Both the position numbers and the translations under genes were made by a program. The notes beneath the pieces were generated by a model that was given only the letters and a program-made list of their open reading frames with translations, was not told the origin of the DNA and did no database searches. Shown here one piece after another: positions 8,877 to 16,754 of a DNA stretch of 64,000 nucleotides. Origin of the DNA: Mycolicibacterium sp. P1-18 (GTDB lineage: Bacteria > Actinomycetota > Actinomycetes > Mycobacteriales > Mycobacteriaceae). The first letter of the stretch is position 1; every line of letters begins with the position of its first letter. The stretch lies in NCBI RefSeq assembly GCF_008329535.1, contig NZ_NPKR01000007.1, positions 124,001 to 188,000 on the forward strand, read 5' to 3'.

Positions 8877-9905
8877 ATGGCTACCAAGACCGCTCGCACA
8901 CGCATCATCCGCCGCTGGCGCAAGAACATGGACGTCCTCGACGACACCGCGTACGTCGACACCCTCACCACGCTGTCCGAGGGGTCCGTCCGCCGCAACT
9001 TCAACCCCTACACCGACATCGACTGGGATACGCCGGAGTTCGCCGTGACCCCGGGCGACGAGCGCTGGATCCTGCCGGCGACCGACCCCATCGGCAAGCA
9101 CGCCTGGTACCGGTCGCAGCCCAAGGACCGCCAAATCGAGATCGGCATGTGGCGCCAGGCCAACGTCGCCAAGGTCGGTCTGCACTTCGAGTCCATCCTG
9201 ATCCGCGGGCTGATGGAGTACTCCTTCTGGACGCCCAACAACTCCCCGGAGTACCGCTACTGCCTGCACGAGGCGGTCGAGGAGTGCAACCACACCCTGA
9301 TGTTCCAGGAGATGGTGAACCGCATCGGCGCCGACGTCCCCGGCATGCCGAAGATGCTCAAGTGGATCCAGCCGGTCATCCCGTTGGTCGCCGGGCCGCT
9401 GCCCATCCCGTTCTGGTTCGGCATCCTCGCCGGCGAGGAGCCCATCGACCACACGCAGAAGAACGTGTTGCGCGAGGGCAAGGCCCTGCACCCGATCATG
9501 GAGCGGGTGATGGCCATTCACGTGGCCGAGGAGGCGCGGCACATCTCGTTCGCGCACGAGTACCTCCGCAAGCGGGTACCGCACCTGTCGCGGACCAAGC
9601 GTTTCTTCCTCTCGCTTTACGTCCCGGTGACCATGCGGGTGCTGTGTTCGGCGATCATCGTGCCGCCGCGCGCGTTCTGGTCGGAGTTCGACATCCCGCG
9701 TTCGGTCCGCAAGGAGATCTTCTTCAAGTCGCCCGAGTCGCGAAAGATGCTGCGCGACATGTTCGGTGACGTCCGAATGCTCTGCAAGGAGACCGGGTTG
9801 ATGAACCCGTTCGCCAAGCTGATGTGGCGGATCTGCCGGATCAACGGCGACCCCAGCCGCTACCGCAGCGAGCCGCAGCGCCAGCACCTGGTCTCGGTCG
9901 CGTAG
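8877..9905 (+). CDS. AurF-like diiron oxygenase family protein (Rv0885-type)
   Basis: 342 residues from the ATG at 8877, chosen because GGGAGG lies 6 bases upstream and the protein then begins MATKTARTRIIRRWRKN. Ferritin-like diiron ligand motifs are visible: CLHEAVEECNHTLMFQEM and HVAEEARHISFAHEYLRK, both of the E-x2-H type. The family includes the N-oxygenase AurF; the substrate of the mycobacterial protein is unknown. Seven bases separate it from fprB, so the ferredoxin-reductase fusion may supply its electrons (inference). Confidence 0.85.
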   Translation: MATKTARTRIIRRWRKNMDVLDDTAYVDTLTTLSEGSVRRNFNPYTDIDWDTPEFAVTPGDERWILPATDPIGKHAWYRSQPKDRQIEIGMWRQANVAKVGLHFESILIRGLMEYSFWTPNNSPEYRYCLHEAVEECNHTLMFQEMVNRIGADVPGMPKMLKWIQPVIPLVAGPLPIPFWFGILAGEEPIDHTQKNVLREGKALHPIMERVMAIHVAEEARHISFAHEYLRKRVPHLSRTKRFFLSLYVPVTMRVLCSAIIVPPRAFWSEFDIPRSVRKEIFFKSPESRKMLRDMFGDVRMLCKETGLMNPFAKLMWRICRINGDPSRYRSEPQRQHLVSVA

Positions 9906-9911
9906 GCCGAC

Positions 9912-11573
9912 GTGCCCCATGTGATCACCCAGTCGTGTTGCAGCGACGGGTCCTGTGTCTACGCGTGTCCGGTCAACTGCATCCATCCGTCGCCCGACGA
10001 ACCGGGATTCGCGACGGCCGAGATGCTCTACATCGATCCGGTGGCGTGCGTCGACTGCGGCGCGTGCGTCTCGGCGTGCCCGGTCGGCGCCATCTTGCCC
10101 GACACCAAGCTCGGCGACGGTCAGCAGGTGTTCGTCGAACTCAACGCGGCGTTCTACCCCAAGCGTGAGGGCAAGCTGCCGCCGACGTCCAAGCTGGCGC
10201 CGGTGGCCGAGGCGCCCGTGGTGCACCCGCGGACCGGTGGCCCCCTCACCGTCGCGGTCGTCGGCTCCGGCCCCGCCGCCATGTACGCCGCGGACGAGCT
10301 GCTGACCCAGCAGGGCGTGCGGGTCAACGTCTTCGAGAAGTTGCCCACGCCATACGGTTTGGTGCGCGCGGGCGTGGCGCCCGACCACCAGACCACCAAG
10401 CGCGTCACCGCGCTGTTCGACCGCATCGCCGGGCAGCGCGGCTTCACGTTCTATCTGAACGTGGACGTCGGCCAACACCTCTCCCTGGCCGAACTCGCCG
10501 AGCACCACCACGCCGTGCTGTACGCCGTCGGCGCGCCGACCGACCGCCGCCTCGAGATCGACGGCATGGCGTTGCGGGGCACCAACACCGCGACCGAGAT
10601 GGTGGCCTGGATCAACGGTCACCCCGAATATGCCTCGCTGCCAGTCGATCTGAGCACAGAGTGCGTCGTGGTGATCGGCAACGGCAACGTGGCCCTCGAC
10701 GTGGCGCGGATCTTCACCACCGATCCCGACGCGCTGGCCCGCACCGACGTCTCCGACCACGCCCTCGCGGCGCTCCGCAACTCCCGGGTGCGCGAGGTCG
10801 TCGTGGCCGCGCGCCGCGGTCCCTCGGCGTCGGCGTTCACGCTGCCGGAGCTGATCGGCCTGACCAACACCCACGAAGTGGTGCTTTCGGCCGAGGATCA
10901 CGACCTGGTGCAGCGGGACCTGGTGACGGAATCGGATCCGTTGACCCGCAACAAGCTCGAGCTGCTCGCCAAGCTGGGCGACGCATCGGCGCCGATCGTC
11001 CGGCCCCGCATCCGGCTGGCCTACCGCCTGACCCCGCTGCGCGTGCTCGGCGCCGACGAGGTCGAGGGTGTCGCCTTCACCGTCACCGGGACCGACGAGG
11101 TTCGCGAACTGGCGGCCGGGATGGTGTTGACCTCGATCGGCTACCGCGGCAAGCCCATTCGGGATCTGCCGTTCGACGAATCCGTCGCCGTCGTGCCGAA
11201 TGACGGCGGACGTGTCGCCGGTACGCCGGGGGTCTACGTCGCCGGCTGGATCAAGCGGGGTCCGACGGGCTTCATCGGCACCAACAAGTCGTGTGCGGCG
11301 GAGACCATCCGCAACCTCGTCGACGACTACAACGCCGGGTTGCTGACCGATCCCACCGCTCGGCCCTCGGCGCTGGACAGGCTGGTCCGCGGCCGGCAAC
11401 CGGACGTCGTCGACGCGGCGGGATGGACGGCCATCGACCGCGCGGAGATCGAACGCGGCGGGGCGGATCGTCCGCGCGACAAGTTCACCGCCGTTCCCGA
11501 CATGCTCGCGGCGGCCGCCACGGCTCCGGTTCCGTCGCTGGGCCGACGCCTGCTCTCCGGCTTGCGCCTGTAG
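9912..11573 (+). CDS. fprB: Ferredoxin-NADP reductase with N-terminal ferredoxin domain
   Basis: 553 residues. Residues ~1-70 form a bacterial ferredoxin with two cysteine clusters (CCSDGSCVYACPVNCIHP and CVDCGACVSACPVGAI). The rest is an adrenodoxin-reductase-like flavoprotein: FAD site VVGSGPAAMYAADELL, VFEKLPTPYGLVRAGVAPDH, and NADPH site VVIGNGNVALDVARIF. The C-terminal FAD segment GWIKRGPTGFIGTNKSCA is intact. This fusion is the known FprB architecture, passing electrons from NADPH to iron-sulfur proteins. The start is the GTG at 9912. The gene order with the diiron protein matches M. tuberculosis. Confidence 0.93.
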   Translation: MPHVITQSCCSDGSCVYACPVNCIHPSPDEPGFATAEMLYIDPVACVDCGACVSACPVGAILPDTKLGDGQQVFVELNAAFYPKREGKLPPTSKLAPVAEAPVVHPRTGGPLTVAVVGSGPAAMYAADELLTQQGVRVNVFEKLPTPYGLVRAGVAPDHQTTKRVTALFDRIAGQRGFTFYLNVDVGQHLSLAELAEHHHAVLYAVGAPTDRRLEIDGMALRGTNTATEMVAWINGHPEYASLPVDLSTECVVVIGNGNVALDVARIFTTDPDALARTDVSDHALAALRNSRVREVVVAARRGPSASAFTLPELIGLTNTHEVVLSAEDHDLVQRDLVTESDPLTRNKLELLAKLGDASAPIVRPRIRLAYRLTPLRVLGADEVEGVAFTVTGTDEVRELAAGMVLTSIGYRGKPIRDLPFDESVAVVPNDGGRVAGTPGVYVAGWIKRGPTGFIGTNKSCAAETIRNLVDDYNAGLLTDPTARPSALDRLVRGRQPDVVDAAGWTAIDRAEIERGGADRPRDKFTAVPDMLAAAATAPVPSLGRRLLSGLRL

Positions 11574-11581
11574 GCGCCTCG

Positions 11582-12349
11582 TTAGTGCTCGAGCAGCGCC
11601 GGCCGGTAGAACGCCGGCACGACGAGGCTCGCGGTGCCGCGCCGGTACCGTTCGGCAGGCCGGCCTCCACGCCGTCCCGGTGAGGCCGGTGCGCCCTCGG
11701 CGGGCTCCACCAGATCCGGGGTGCCGAGGATCTTGCGCCGGAAGTTTGCGGCGTCCAGCGGTACGCCCCATACGGCCTCGTACACGTGGCGCAGCGCGAC
11801 GAGGGTGAACGGCTCCTCGACGAAGTGCATTGCCAGCGTGGTGTATTCGAGCTTGGCGCGGACCCGTTCGAGGGCGTCGTCGACGATTCTGCGGTGGTCG
11901 AAGGCCAGCCGGGGCACGTCCGTGACGGGGGTCCACTTGGCCTGCGACGCGTCGGTGCCCGCAACGGCGTCGGGTAGGTCGGGTGCCAGTGCGACGAATG
12001 CGACCGACACGACGTGCAGGCCGGCTGCCATCCGCGGATCGCGGGCCGGGTCGCTGTAGGTGGCGAGCTGTTCGAGGTGGGGCCGTGCGAGCCGGGCGTC
12101 GACGCCGGTCTCCTCGAGCAGCTCGCGGTATGCGGCGTCCTCCGCCGACTCGTGGCCGTGCCGGACGTGCCCGCCGGGCAACGCCCACCGCCCGCGGTGC
12201 GGATGCTCGCCGCGGCGGACCAGCAGGACGAGCAGCTCGTCGTCGCGCACCGTGAACACCGCCAGGTCGACCGTGAGTGCGAACGGCGGAAACGCGGTCG
12301 GGTCGTAGCCACGGAGGAACGCCGCCTCGTCGTCGGGTGGGCGGCTCAC
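11582..12349 (-). CDS. nrtR: NrtR-type Nudix transcriptional regulator
   Basis: 255 residues from GTG. An N-terminal Nudix domain (GRWALPGGHVRHG then RELLEETGV, residues ~50-85) is followed by a winged helix with FTLVALRHVYEAVWGVPLD and NFRRKILGTPDLVEP, then GRPAERYRR. That C-terminus is the hallmark of NrtR repressors, which sense ADP-ribose-type metabolites and control NAD genes. The Nudix box has one residue more than the consensus spacing before its first Glu. The GTG overlaps the nadR stop (GTGA), making it the last gene of a pnuC-nadR-nrtR operon. Its stop is 8 bases from the convergent fprB stop. Confidence 0.85.
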   Translation of the reverse strand: MSRPPDDEAAFLRGYDPTAFPPFALTVDLAVFTVRDDELLVLLVRRGEHPHRGRWALPGGHVRHGHESAEDAAYRELLEETGVDARLARPHLEQLATYSDPARDPRMAAGLHVVSVAFVALAPDLPDAVAGTDASQAKWTPVTDVPRLAFDHRRIVDDALERVRAKLEYTTLAMHFVEEPFTLVALRHVYEAVWGVPLDAANFRRKILGTPDLVEPAEGAPASPGRRGGRPAERYRRGTASLVVPAFYRPALLEH

Positions 12350-13443
12350 GCGGTGGCCTCGAAGCCGGGTCCGTGCAGCGGATCGCCGAAACTCGCGCCG
12401 AGCCGTAGCAGCGGGTCGACCGTCGCGACGGCGAGCTCGAGCCGTTTCGCCGACGATCCGGTCAGCAGCACCCAGGACCGTCCCGCCGTGGTCAGGGCGT
12501 CGGCGAACCAGTCGGTCATCGCGGCCCGCACCTCCAGGTCGCCCTCCCGCATGCCGTCGTCGTGCCAGGGCACGCCGCGATGGTCGGTCAGCAGGTACAC
12601 CGCCCGCGGGGGCACCCTCGTCCAGGGCTGCCCGGTGCGGGCCGCGGGGCCGAGGTAGCGGCGCTCCCAGACTGCGGTGGCGAACGCGTCGGTGTCGCAG
12701 ATCAGCAGCGGGGAGCCCGTCCGGGCGGCGCGTTCCTCCGACGCGGTCTGCTCGGCGGCCACGCGATCGAAGTCACCGGTGTCCCAGGTCAATTCGGTCA
12801 GCGGCTGGTCGGGGCGGGCAGCCCACTTCGCGGCGGTGTAGTCGCGCCCGTACTCCGGTACACAGCGGGTGTCGGCCCACGTCCCGCCGCGGTTGGCGTA
12901 GTGCGAGCGCAGACGCTCGGCGACCGTGGTGGTTCCGGTCGACTCAGCGCCCACCACCACGACGCGGACCGCCAGGCCGGCGCGCGTCGACGGCGCCAGG
13001 TGGTGCCAACGGCCGGCGAGGTCGCGTCGCACCGCCGTACTGCTTTCGGCGGTGCGTCGAATCACGACCGCCGCGGCCCCGAAGCGTCGCGCGAGTTCCT
13101 CACCGTAGGCGTCGCCGCAGTACACGGCGTCCACGGGACGTTCGGCGCCCGATGCTCGTAGGGCCGCCGTCATCGCGGCGACCTGCGCCGTCCACACGGC
13201 GTCGTCGGTGACGTCGAGCGGTGCGTCGCAGGGTATCCCGGCGATCCGCACGGTTGGTTCCGTTCGGTGTTCGTCCCGCAACCACGACATCCGATCGGCC
13301 AACGCGACGGTCTCCCACGCCGACGACATCACCACGACCGTCACCTCGTCGCAGTTCGCGGCCGCCAGGCGAATGGCGGCGTGATGGCCGGCGTGCGGCG
13401 GGTAAAACTTGCCGATGAACAAGCCGTGGCGGTACCTGGTCAC
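12346..13443 (-). CDS. nadR: Bifunctional NMN adenylyltransferase / ribosylnicotinamide kinase (NadR-like)
   Basis: 365 residues from GTG. The N-terminal nucleotidyltransferase domain has GLFIGKFYPPHAGHH (HxGH motif) and RRTAESSTAVRR (ISSTxxR-like). The C-terminal P-loop kinase domain starts near residue 160 with VVVVGAESTGTTTVAERL. It should phosphorylate nicotinamide riboside to NMN and adenylate NMN to NAD. The Walker A lysine position (residue 171) is Thr, which is unusual. Both ends overlap neighbours by 4 bases (GTGA), pnuC before and nrtR after, so one transcript is expected. Longer upstream frames only cover pnuC. Confidence 0.85.
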   Translation of the reverse strand: MTRYRHGLFIGKFYPPHAGHHAAIRLAAANCDEVTVVVMSSAWETVALADRMSWLRDEHRTEPTVRIAGIPCDAPLDVTDDAVWTAQVAAMTAALRASGAERPVDAVYCGDAYGEELARRFGAAAVVIRRTAESSTAVRRDLAGRWHHLAPSTRAGLAVRVVVVGAESTGTTTVAERLRSHYANRGGTWADTRCVPEYGRDYTAAKWAARPDQPLTELTWDTGDFDRVAAEQTASEERAARTGSPLLICDTDAFATAVWERRYLGPAARTGQPWTRVPPRAVYLLTDHRGVPWHDDGMREGDLEVRAAMTDWFADALTTAGRSWVLLTGSSAKRLELAVATVDPLLRLGASFGDPLHGPGFEATA

Positions 13444-14099
13444 GAGACGCCGACCCCCTCGCGCCGCGGAGACGGCGCGTCCGTCGCGGCGCGGAGCCAC
13501 GACCGCAAACCCGCGACGCACAGTCCGAGGAAGAGGACGTACACGAGTGCGGTGAGGTTCAGATCCTTGGAGACGTAGAGGGGAACGTAGATGCAGTCCG
13601 CGGCGATCCAGAAGTACCACGTTTGAATTCGCTTGCCGTTCAACAACCATTGCGCGGCCAGCGACAGGCACGTGGTGAAGGCGTCCAGCAGGGGCGCGGA
13701 GTCGTGCGCGGCGCGGAGCGCGACGAACAGCGCCGCGGTGCCCAGCACCACGAAGCCGACGCACCACACCATCTCGCGTCGTGGGGCGCGGGTCACGACG
13801 AGCGGTGCGTCGCCGCCGCGGTGCCGTACCCACTGCCACCACCCCGCGACGCCGAGCGCGATGAACAGGAGTTGCAGACCGGCGTCGGCCCAGAGGCGTG
13901 CCGAGGTGAAGAGCAGCAGAAAGAAGGCACAGTTGGCGATGCCGACGGGGAAGTTCCACACGTTCCGGCGGACCGTGAGCGCGACACACAGTCCGCCGGT
14001 GACGAATCCGAGTAGCTCCACCCAGCTCACCGGCTCGCTCGCCATGGTGAACGCGACAGAGGACAGTGGGCGAATCAGCGCCGCGAGCCAGTCGAGCAT
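13440..14099 (-). CDS. pnuC: Nicotinamide riboside transporter PnuC
   Basis: 219 residues with about seven membrane helices. PnuC features include the NVWNFPVGIANCAFFLLLF segment, GVAGWWQWVRHR and QWLLNGKRIQTWYFWIAADC near the substrate site. PnuC takes up nicotinamide riboside by facilitated diffusion and depends on kinase trapping, here supplied by the next gene. The ATG at 14099 has an AGGAGGT ribosome site and directly follows a 23-base palindrome. It is the first gene of the operon. Confidence 0.92.
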   Translation of the reverse strand: MLDWLAALIRPLSSVAFTMASEPVSWVELLGFVTGGLCVALTVRRNVWNFPVGIANCAFFLLLFTSARLWADAGLQLLFIALGVAGWWQWVRHRGGDAPLVVTRAPRREMVWCVGFVVLGTAALFVALRAAHDSAPLLDAFTTCLSLAAQWLLNGKRIQTWYFWIAADCIYVPLYVSKDLNLTALVYVLFLGLCVAGLRSWLRAATDAPSPRREGVGVS

Positions 14100-14111
14100 T
14101 GGACCTCCTAG

Positions 14112-14134
14112 GTTAAAGTCAGACTGACTATAAC
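14112..14134. promoter_or_regulatory. Palindromic operator upstream of pnuC (candidate NrtR box)
   Basis: A 23-base near-palindrome: arms GTTAAAGTCAG and CTGACTATAAC around a central A, with 10 of 11 pairs complementary. It ends just before the pnuC ribosome site. On the minus strand it contains TATAGT (14133-14128), a good -10 hexamer, so a bound protein would block RNA polymerase. The operon encodes an NrtR-type regulator, the obvious candidate to bind it. The assignment is inferred from position and symmetry. Confidence 0.7.
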
Positions 14135-14170
14135 CCGGTGGGCCCGTTCGCGACACCCCGCATCCGCCGC

Positions 14171-14623
14171 CTACTCCATGGCGGCCATCGCCGCGGCGAT
14201 CTCCTCGCTGCTGACCTCCCGCATCGGTTGGCCCAGGGACCACATGTGTCCGAAGGGATCTCGGAGGACGCCGTAGCGGTCACCCCAGAACACGTCCTCG
14301 AGCGGGGCGACGACGGTGGCTCCGGCGTCGACCGCGCGCTGGAACTGGGTTTCGACGTCGGTCACGGTGAGGTGAATCGACACCGGGGTCCCGCCGAGCG
14401 CCGTCGGCGTCATCGACATGCCGCCGGTCATCTCGGGGAAGTCGTCGTTGAGCATCACCACCGAACCGTTGATCCGCAGCGCCGCGTTGACGATCTTGCC
14501 GTCCGGCCCGGGGACCCGGCCGAGTTCCTCGGCGCCGAACGCCGCGACGTAGAAGTCGATGGCCGCGGCGGCGCCGTCGACGATCAGATAGGGGGAGACG
14601 GCCGGTTGCACTTCGATGGCCAT
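14171..14623 (-). CDS. VOC/glyoxalase superfamily protein (Rv0887c-type)
   Basis: 150 residues of the PhnB-like glyoxalase/bleomycin-resistance fold. Two beta-alpha-beta-beta-beta repeats are visible: SPYLIVDGAAAAIDFYVAAFG in the first and VSIHLTVTDVETQFQRAVDAG in the second, ending with DRYGVLRDPFGHMWSL. The metal site and substrate cannot be read with certainty. A purine-rich ribosome site (GAGAGGAAGG) precedes the ATG. The 47 bases to the pnuC palindrome contain no gene. Confidence 0.85.
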   Translation of the reverse strand: MAIEVQPAVSPYLIVDGAAAAIDFYVAAFGAEELGRVPGPDGKIVNAALRINGSVVMLNDDFPEMTGGMSMTPTALGGTPVSIHLTVTDVETQFQRAVDAGATVVAPLEDVFWGDRYGVLRDPFGHMWSLGQPMREVSSEEIAAAMAAME

Positions 14624-14686
14624 GGTGGCCTTCCTCTCGATGGTGGGTTGGTCATTACTACCGACCAGCCGTGGTCCCGTTTCTCA

Positions 14687-16108
14687 TCAGAAGGGCGGCG
14701 GGCTGGGGTCGCTGCCGACGGTGTCCGCGTAGGCGGGCACCGGTGGGGTGGTGCGTGCGCGGTGGTTGGCTCGCCGTTCGGCGAGGATGTCGTGGGCCCG
14801 CTGATGGGCGCGGGTACGCCGGCGACGCGGCATCTTGGCCGTGCGGTCGGACCCGTTCGGCGCACGGTCACGGGCGTCGAGGGCCATGGGGGCAGTCGGT
14901 GCCCGCAGTCGTGGGAAGACGATCGCGCTGCCGGGGTGGGTGACGTACCGATCCCCGGCCGGGGAGGTCCAGATGACCGTGCCGTCGGGGAGTTGTTCGT
15001 CGCGCCAGCCCCAGAACGTCTTGACGAGATGATGAAAACGACACAGGCATTTGAGGTTCGACGCCTGGGTGGGCCCGCCGCGACCATGAGGAATGGTGTG
15101 GTCGAGGTCGGATCGGGTGGCCGGGGCGTCGCACCCGGGGAACCGGCACGTCAGATCCCGGCACCGGACGTAGTCCGCCAACCCGCGCGACGGGACGTAG
15201 CCGCACTCCGGTGGAGCGTGGACCGGGTGCACCAGCGGGCGCAGCCGTGCCGACTTCGCGAGCTCGGCGACCATCTCCGCGGGAATCAGCCCCTCGAAGC
15301 CGATCATCGCCGCCGGTACGGTGCCCGTGCCGTCGACGGTGGCCTGCTCGGCGATCACGTGGATCACGACCGCGCTGGCCACCTCACCGGCGGCCGGGCA
15401 GTCGGCGTGCCCGCACCGGCAGCCCAGGCGGTCCCCGCCGGCGGTGAGCACCCCGACCGCGTCGGAGCGGCGTTGGGCCGTGGTGCGGCCGTCGGCGTCG
15501 CAGACGGTCCTGGCCAGCGCGGTGATGCGTTCGTCGAAGGCGTGCCCGTCGGGGGCGTTGACGACGGCGGTGATCTCGGCCAGCCCGTTGTCCACGTCGC
15601 CGACGACGACGTTGCGGCCGGCGACCCGGTCGCGGCGCCTGCGCACGGCGTCGAGGTCGACCTTCGCGACCACCCGGTCGACGCGGGCGGCCAGTTGGGA
15701 GCGGCTGCAGGTCCCCCAGCGTGGGGCGGTGACCGCCAGTTCGGCGTCGACCATGGCCAGGGTGGCGTCGTCGACGATCAGCCCGGTGCGGAAGACGCAC
15801 GCCCGGAAGACCGCCTCGTCGACGTCGCCGGCGATGAACGCCCGACCCAGCCGCGGCAGGGCAAACCGCAGGGCGTGGGCGTATCGGACGTGGCTGGCGG
15901 CCAGGCCGCGGCTGATGCCCAGGGCGGCGGCGACTTCCAGGGTGACCGCGTCGGTGGCGTCGACCACCCAGAGGTCGGTGGCGCCGGCGTCCTCGGCGAG
16001 CCGCAGCGACACCAGCTCCCCGATCGCGACGAGTCGTTCGGCCGCGGCGCACGCCTCGGCCCGCGCGGCCGAGCACACCCGCTGCAGCAACACCGCCGAT
16101 TCGCTCAT
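14687..16108 (-). CDS. DUF222/HNH endonuclease, REP13E12-like family
   Basis: 473 residues from the ATG at 16108. The N-terminal DUF222 region is helical; the C-terminal HNH nuclease motif is CRFPGCDAPATRSDLDHTIP followed by GRGGPTQASNLKCLCRFHH, which contains the Cys ligands and the His/Asn/His triad. An extra GCRCGHADC cluster lies in the middle. These proteins are multicopy in mycobacteria (13E12 repeats) and may be relics of mobile DNA. TACAAT lies 7 bases before this ATG, supporting a leaderless start; a GTG at 16138 is the alternative. I do not recall this gene at the M. tuberculosis locus. Confidence 0.8.
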   Translation of the reverse strand: MSESAVLLQRVCSAARAEACAAAERLVAIGELVSLRLAEDAGATDLWVVDATDAVTLEVAAALGISRGLAASHVRYAHALRFALPRLGRAFIAGDVDEAVFRACVFRTGLIVDDATLAMVDAELAVTAPRWGTCSRSQLAARVDRVVAKVDLDAVRRRRDRVAGRNVVVGDVDNGLAEITAVVNAPDGHAFDERITALARTVCDADGRTTAQRRSDAVGVLTAGGDRLGCRCGHADCPAAGEVASAVVIHVIAEQATVDGTGTVPAAMIGFEGLIPAEMVAELAKSARLRPLVHPVHAPPECGYVPSRGLADYVRCRDLTCRFPGCDAPATRSDLDHTIPHGRGGPTQASNLKCLCRFHHLVKTFWGWRDEQLPDGTVIWTSPAGDRYVTHPGSAIVFPRLRAPTAPMALDARDRAPNGSDRTAKMPRRRRTRAHQRAHDILAERRANHRARTTPPVPAYADTVGSDPSPPPF

Positions 16109-16148
16109 GTGTTCGATTGTAGGCGCGGGGTCCGACACGCGCCCGCAC

Positions 16149-16754
16149 CTACACGACGGAGAACCCCGGCGGCAGATCCGAGCGCCCGGTCAGCGCCAGC
16201 AGCGCCGGGGACGCGGTGCCGAAGCGCACGCTGATCCGCGCCGCCAGCACCGTGGCCTCTTCGACCACGTCGTCGGGGAGGGTGAGGTCCAGCCCCACGG
16301 CCCGGGCGATGTCGAGGCCGTGCACCGCCAGCTCGAAGACCCGGGTCGGCAGATACGTGCTGAGCCGCAGGCCCAGTCCGCCGATCACGGTGATCAACGG
16401 ATCCTCCACTGCGGCAACGTCGTCGAGGGCGCGCTTCAGCAGTTCCTCGACCGCCGCGGCGGGGTCCGCACCGAGATCGCGGCCCGCCTGGCGGCCACGT
16501 TCGACGATCGCTCCCGGGTCGGCGGTCGCGAGGTGGTCGCGCACCCAGACGTAGTAGTCGGCCGGACTCGCCACGTCCTCGCGGTCGGCGGGCGCCCGCA
16601 GATAGGTGCTCACGGTGATCAGCGAGCGCGACGCATGGCCCACCAGGGCGCGCAGATCCCAGTCGCCGAGACCCGGCCCGTCCCAGGCGGATTCGGGGAT
16701 GGCGCGGACGAGCTCGGCGAAAATGGTTGCCGCCGAGCGGAAGGCCGTGCTCAC
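16149..16754 (-). CDS. DinB/maleylpyruvate isomerase N-domain protein
   Basis: 201 residues from GTG (MSTAFRSAATIFAELVRAIP). The helical bundle has histidines expected to bind a metal (LRALVGHASRS near residue 42 and FELAVHGLDIARAVG near residue 155). This fold covers mycothiol-dependent enzymes such as maleylpyruvate isomerase and bacillithiol/mycothiol transferases. The precise reaction is unknown. The GTG overlaps the citA stop (GTGA), so it is probably cotranscribed with citA. Confidence 0.75.
   Translation of the reverse strand: MSTAFRSAATIFAELVRAIPESAWDGPGLGDWDLRALVGHASRSLITVSTYLRAPADREDVASPADYYVWVRDHLATADPGAIVERGRQAGRDLGADPAAAVEELLKRALDDVAAVEDPLITVIGGLGLRLSTYLPTRVFELAVHGLDIARAVGLDLTLPDDVVEEATVLAARISVRFGTASPALLALTGRSDLPPGFSVV

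Noticed and set aside
8805..12188. A 1127-codon open frame on the minus strand
   Set aside because: It lies antisense to the diiron-protein, fprB and NrtR genes, is compositionally low-complexity (Arg, Gly, Val, Asp, Gln) and has no recognisable domain; it is a by-product of high GC.
14687..16108. Insertion sequence or other active mobile element around the HNH gene
   Set aside because: No terminal inverted repeats, target duplication or transposase were visible; only the HNH/DUF222 gene itself.
14138..16234. A 698-codon plus-strand frame
   Set aside because: Antisense to the VOC and HNH genes, both with clear family motifs; the frame itself shows only biased composition.
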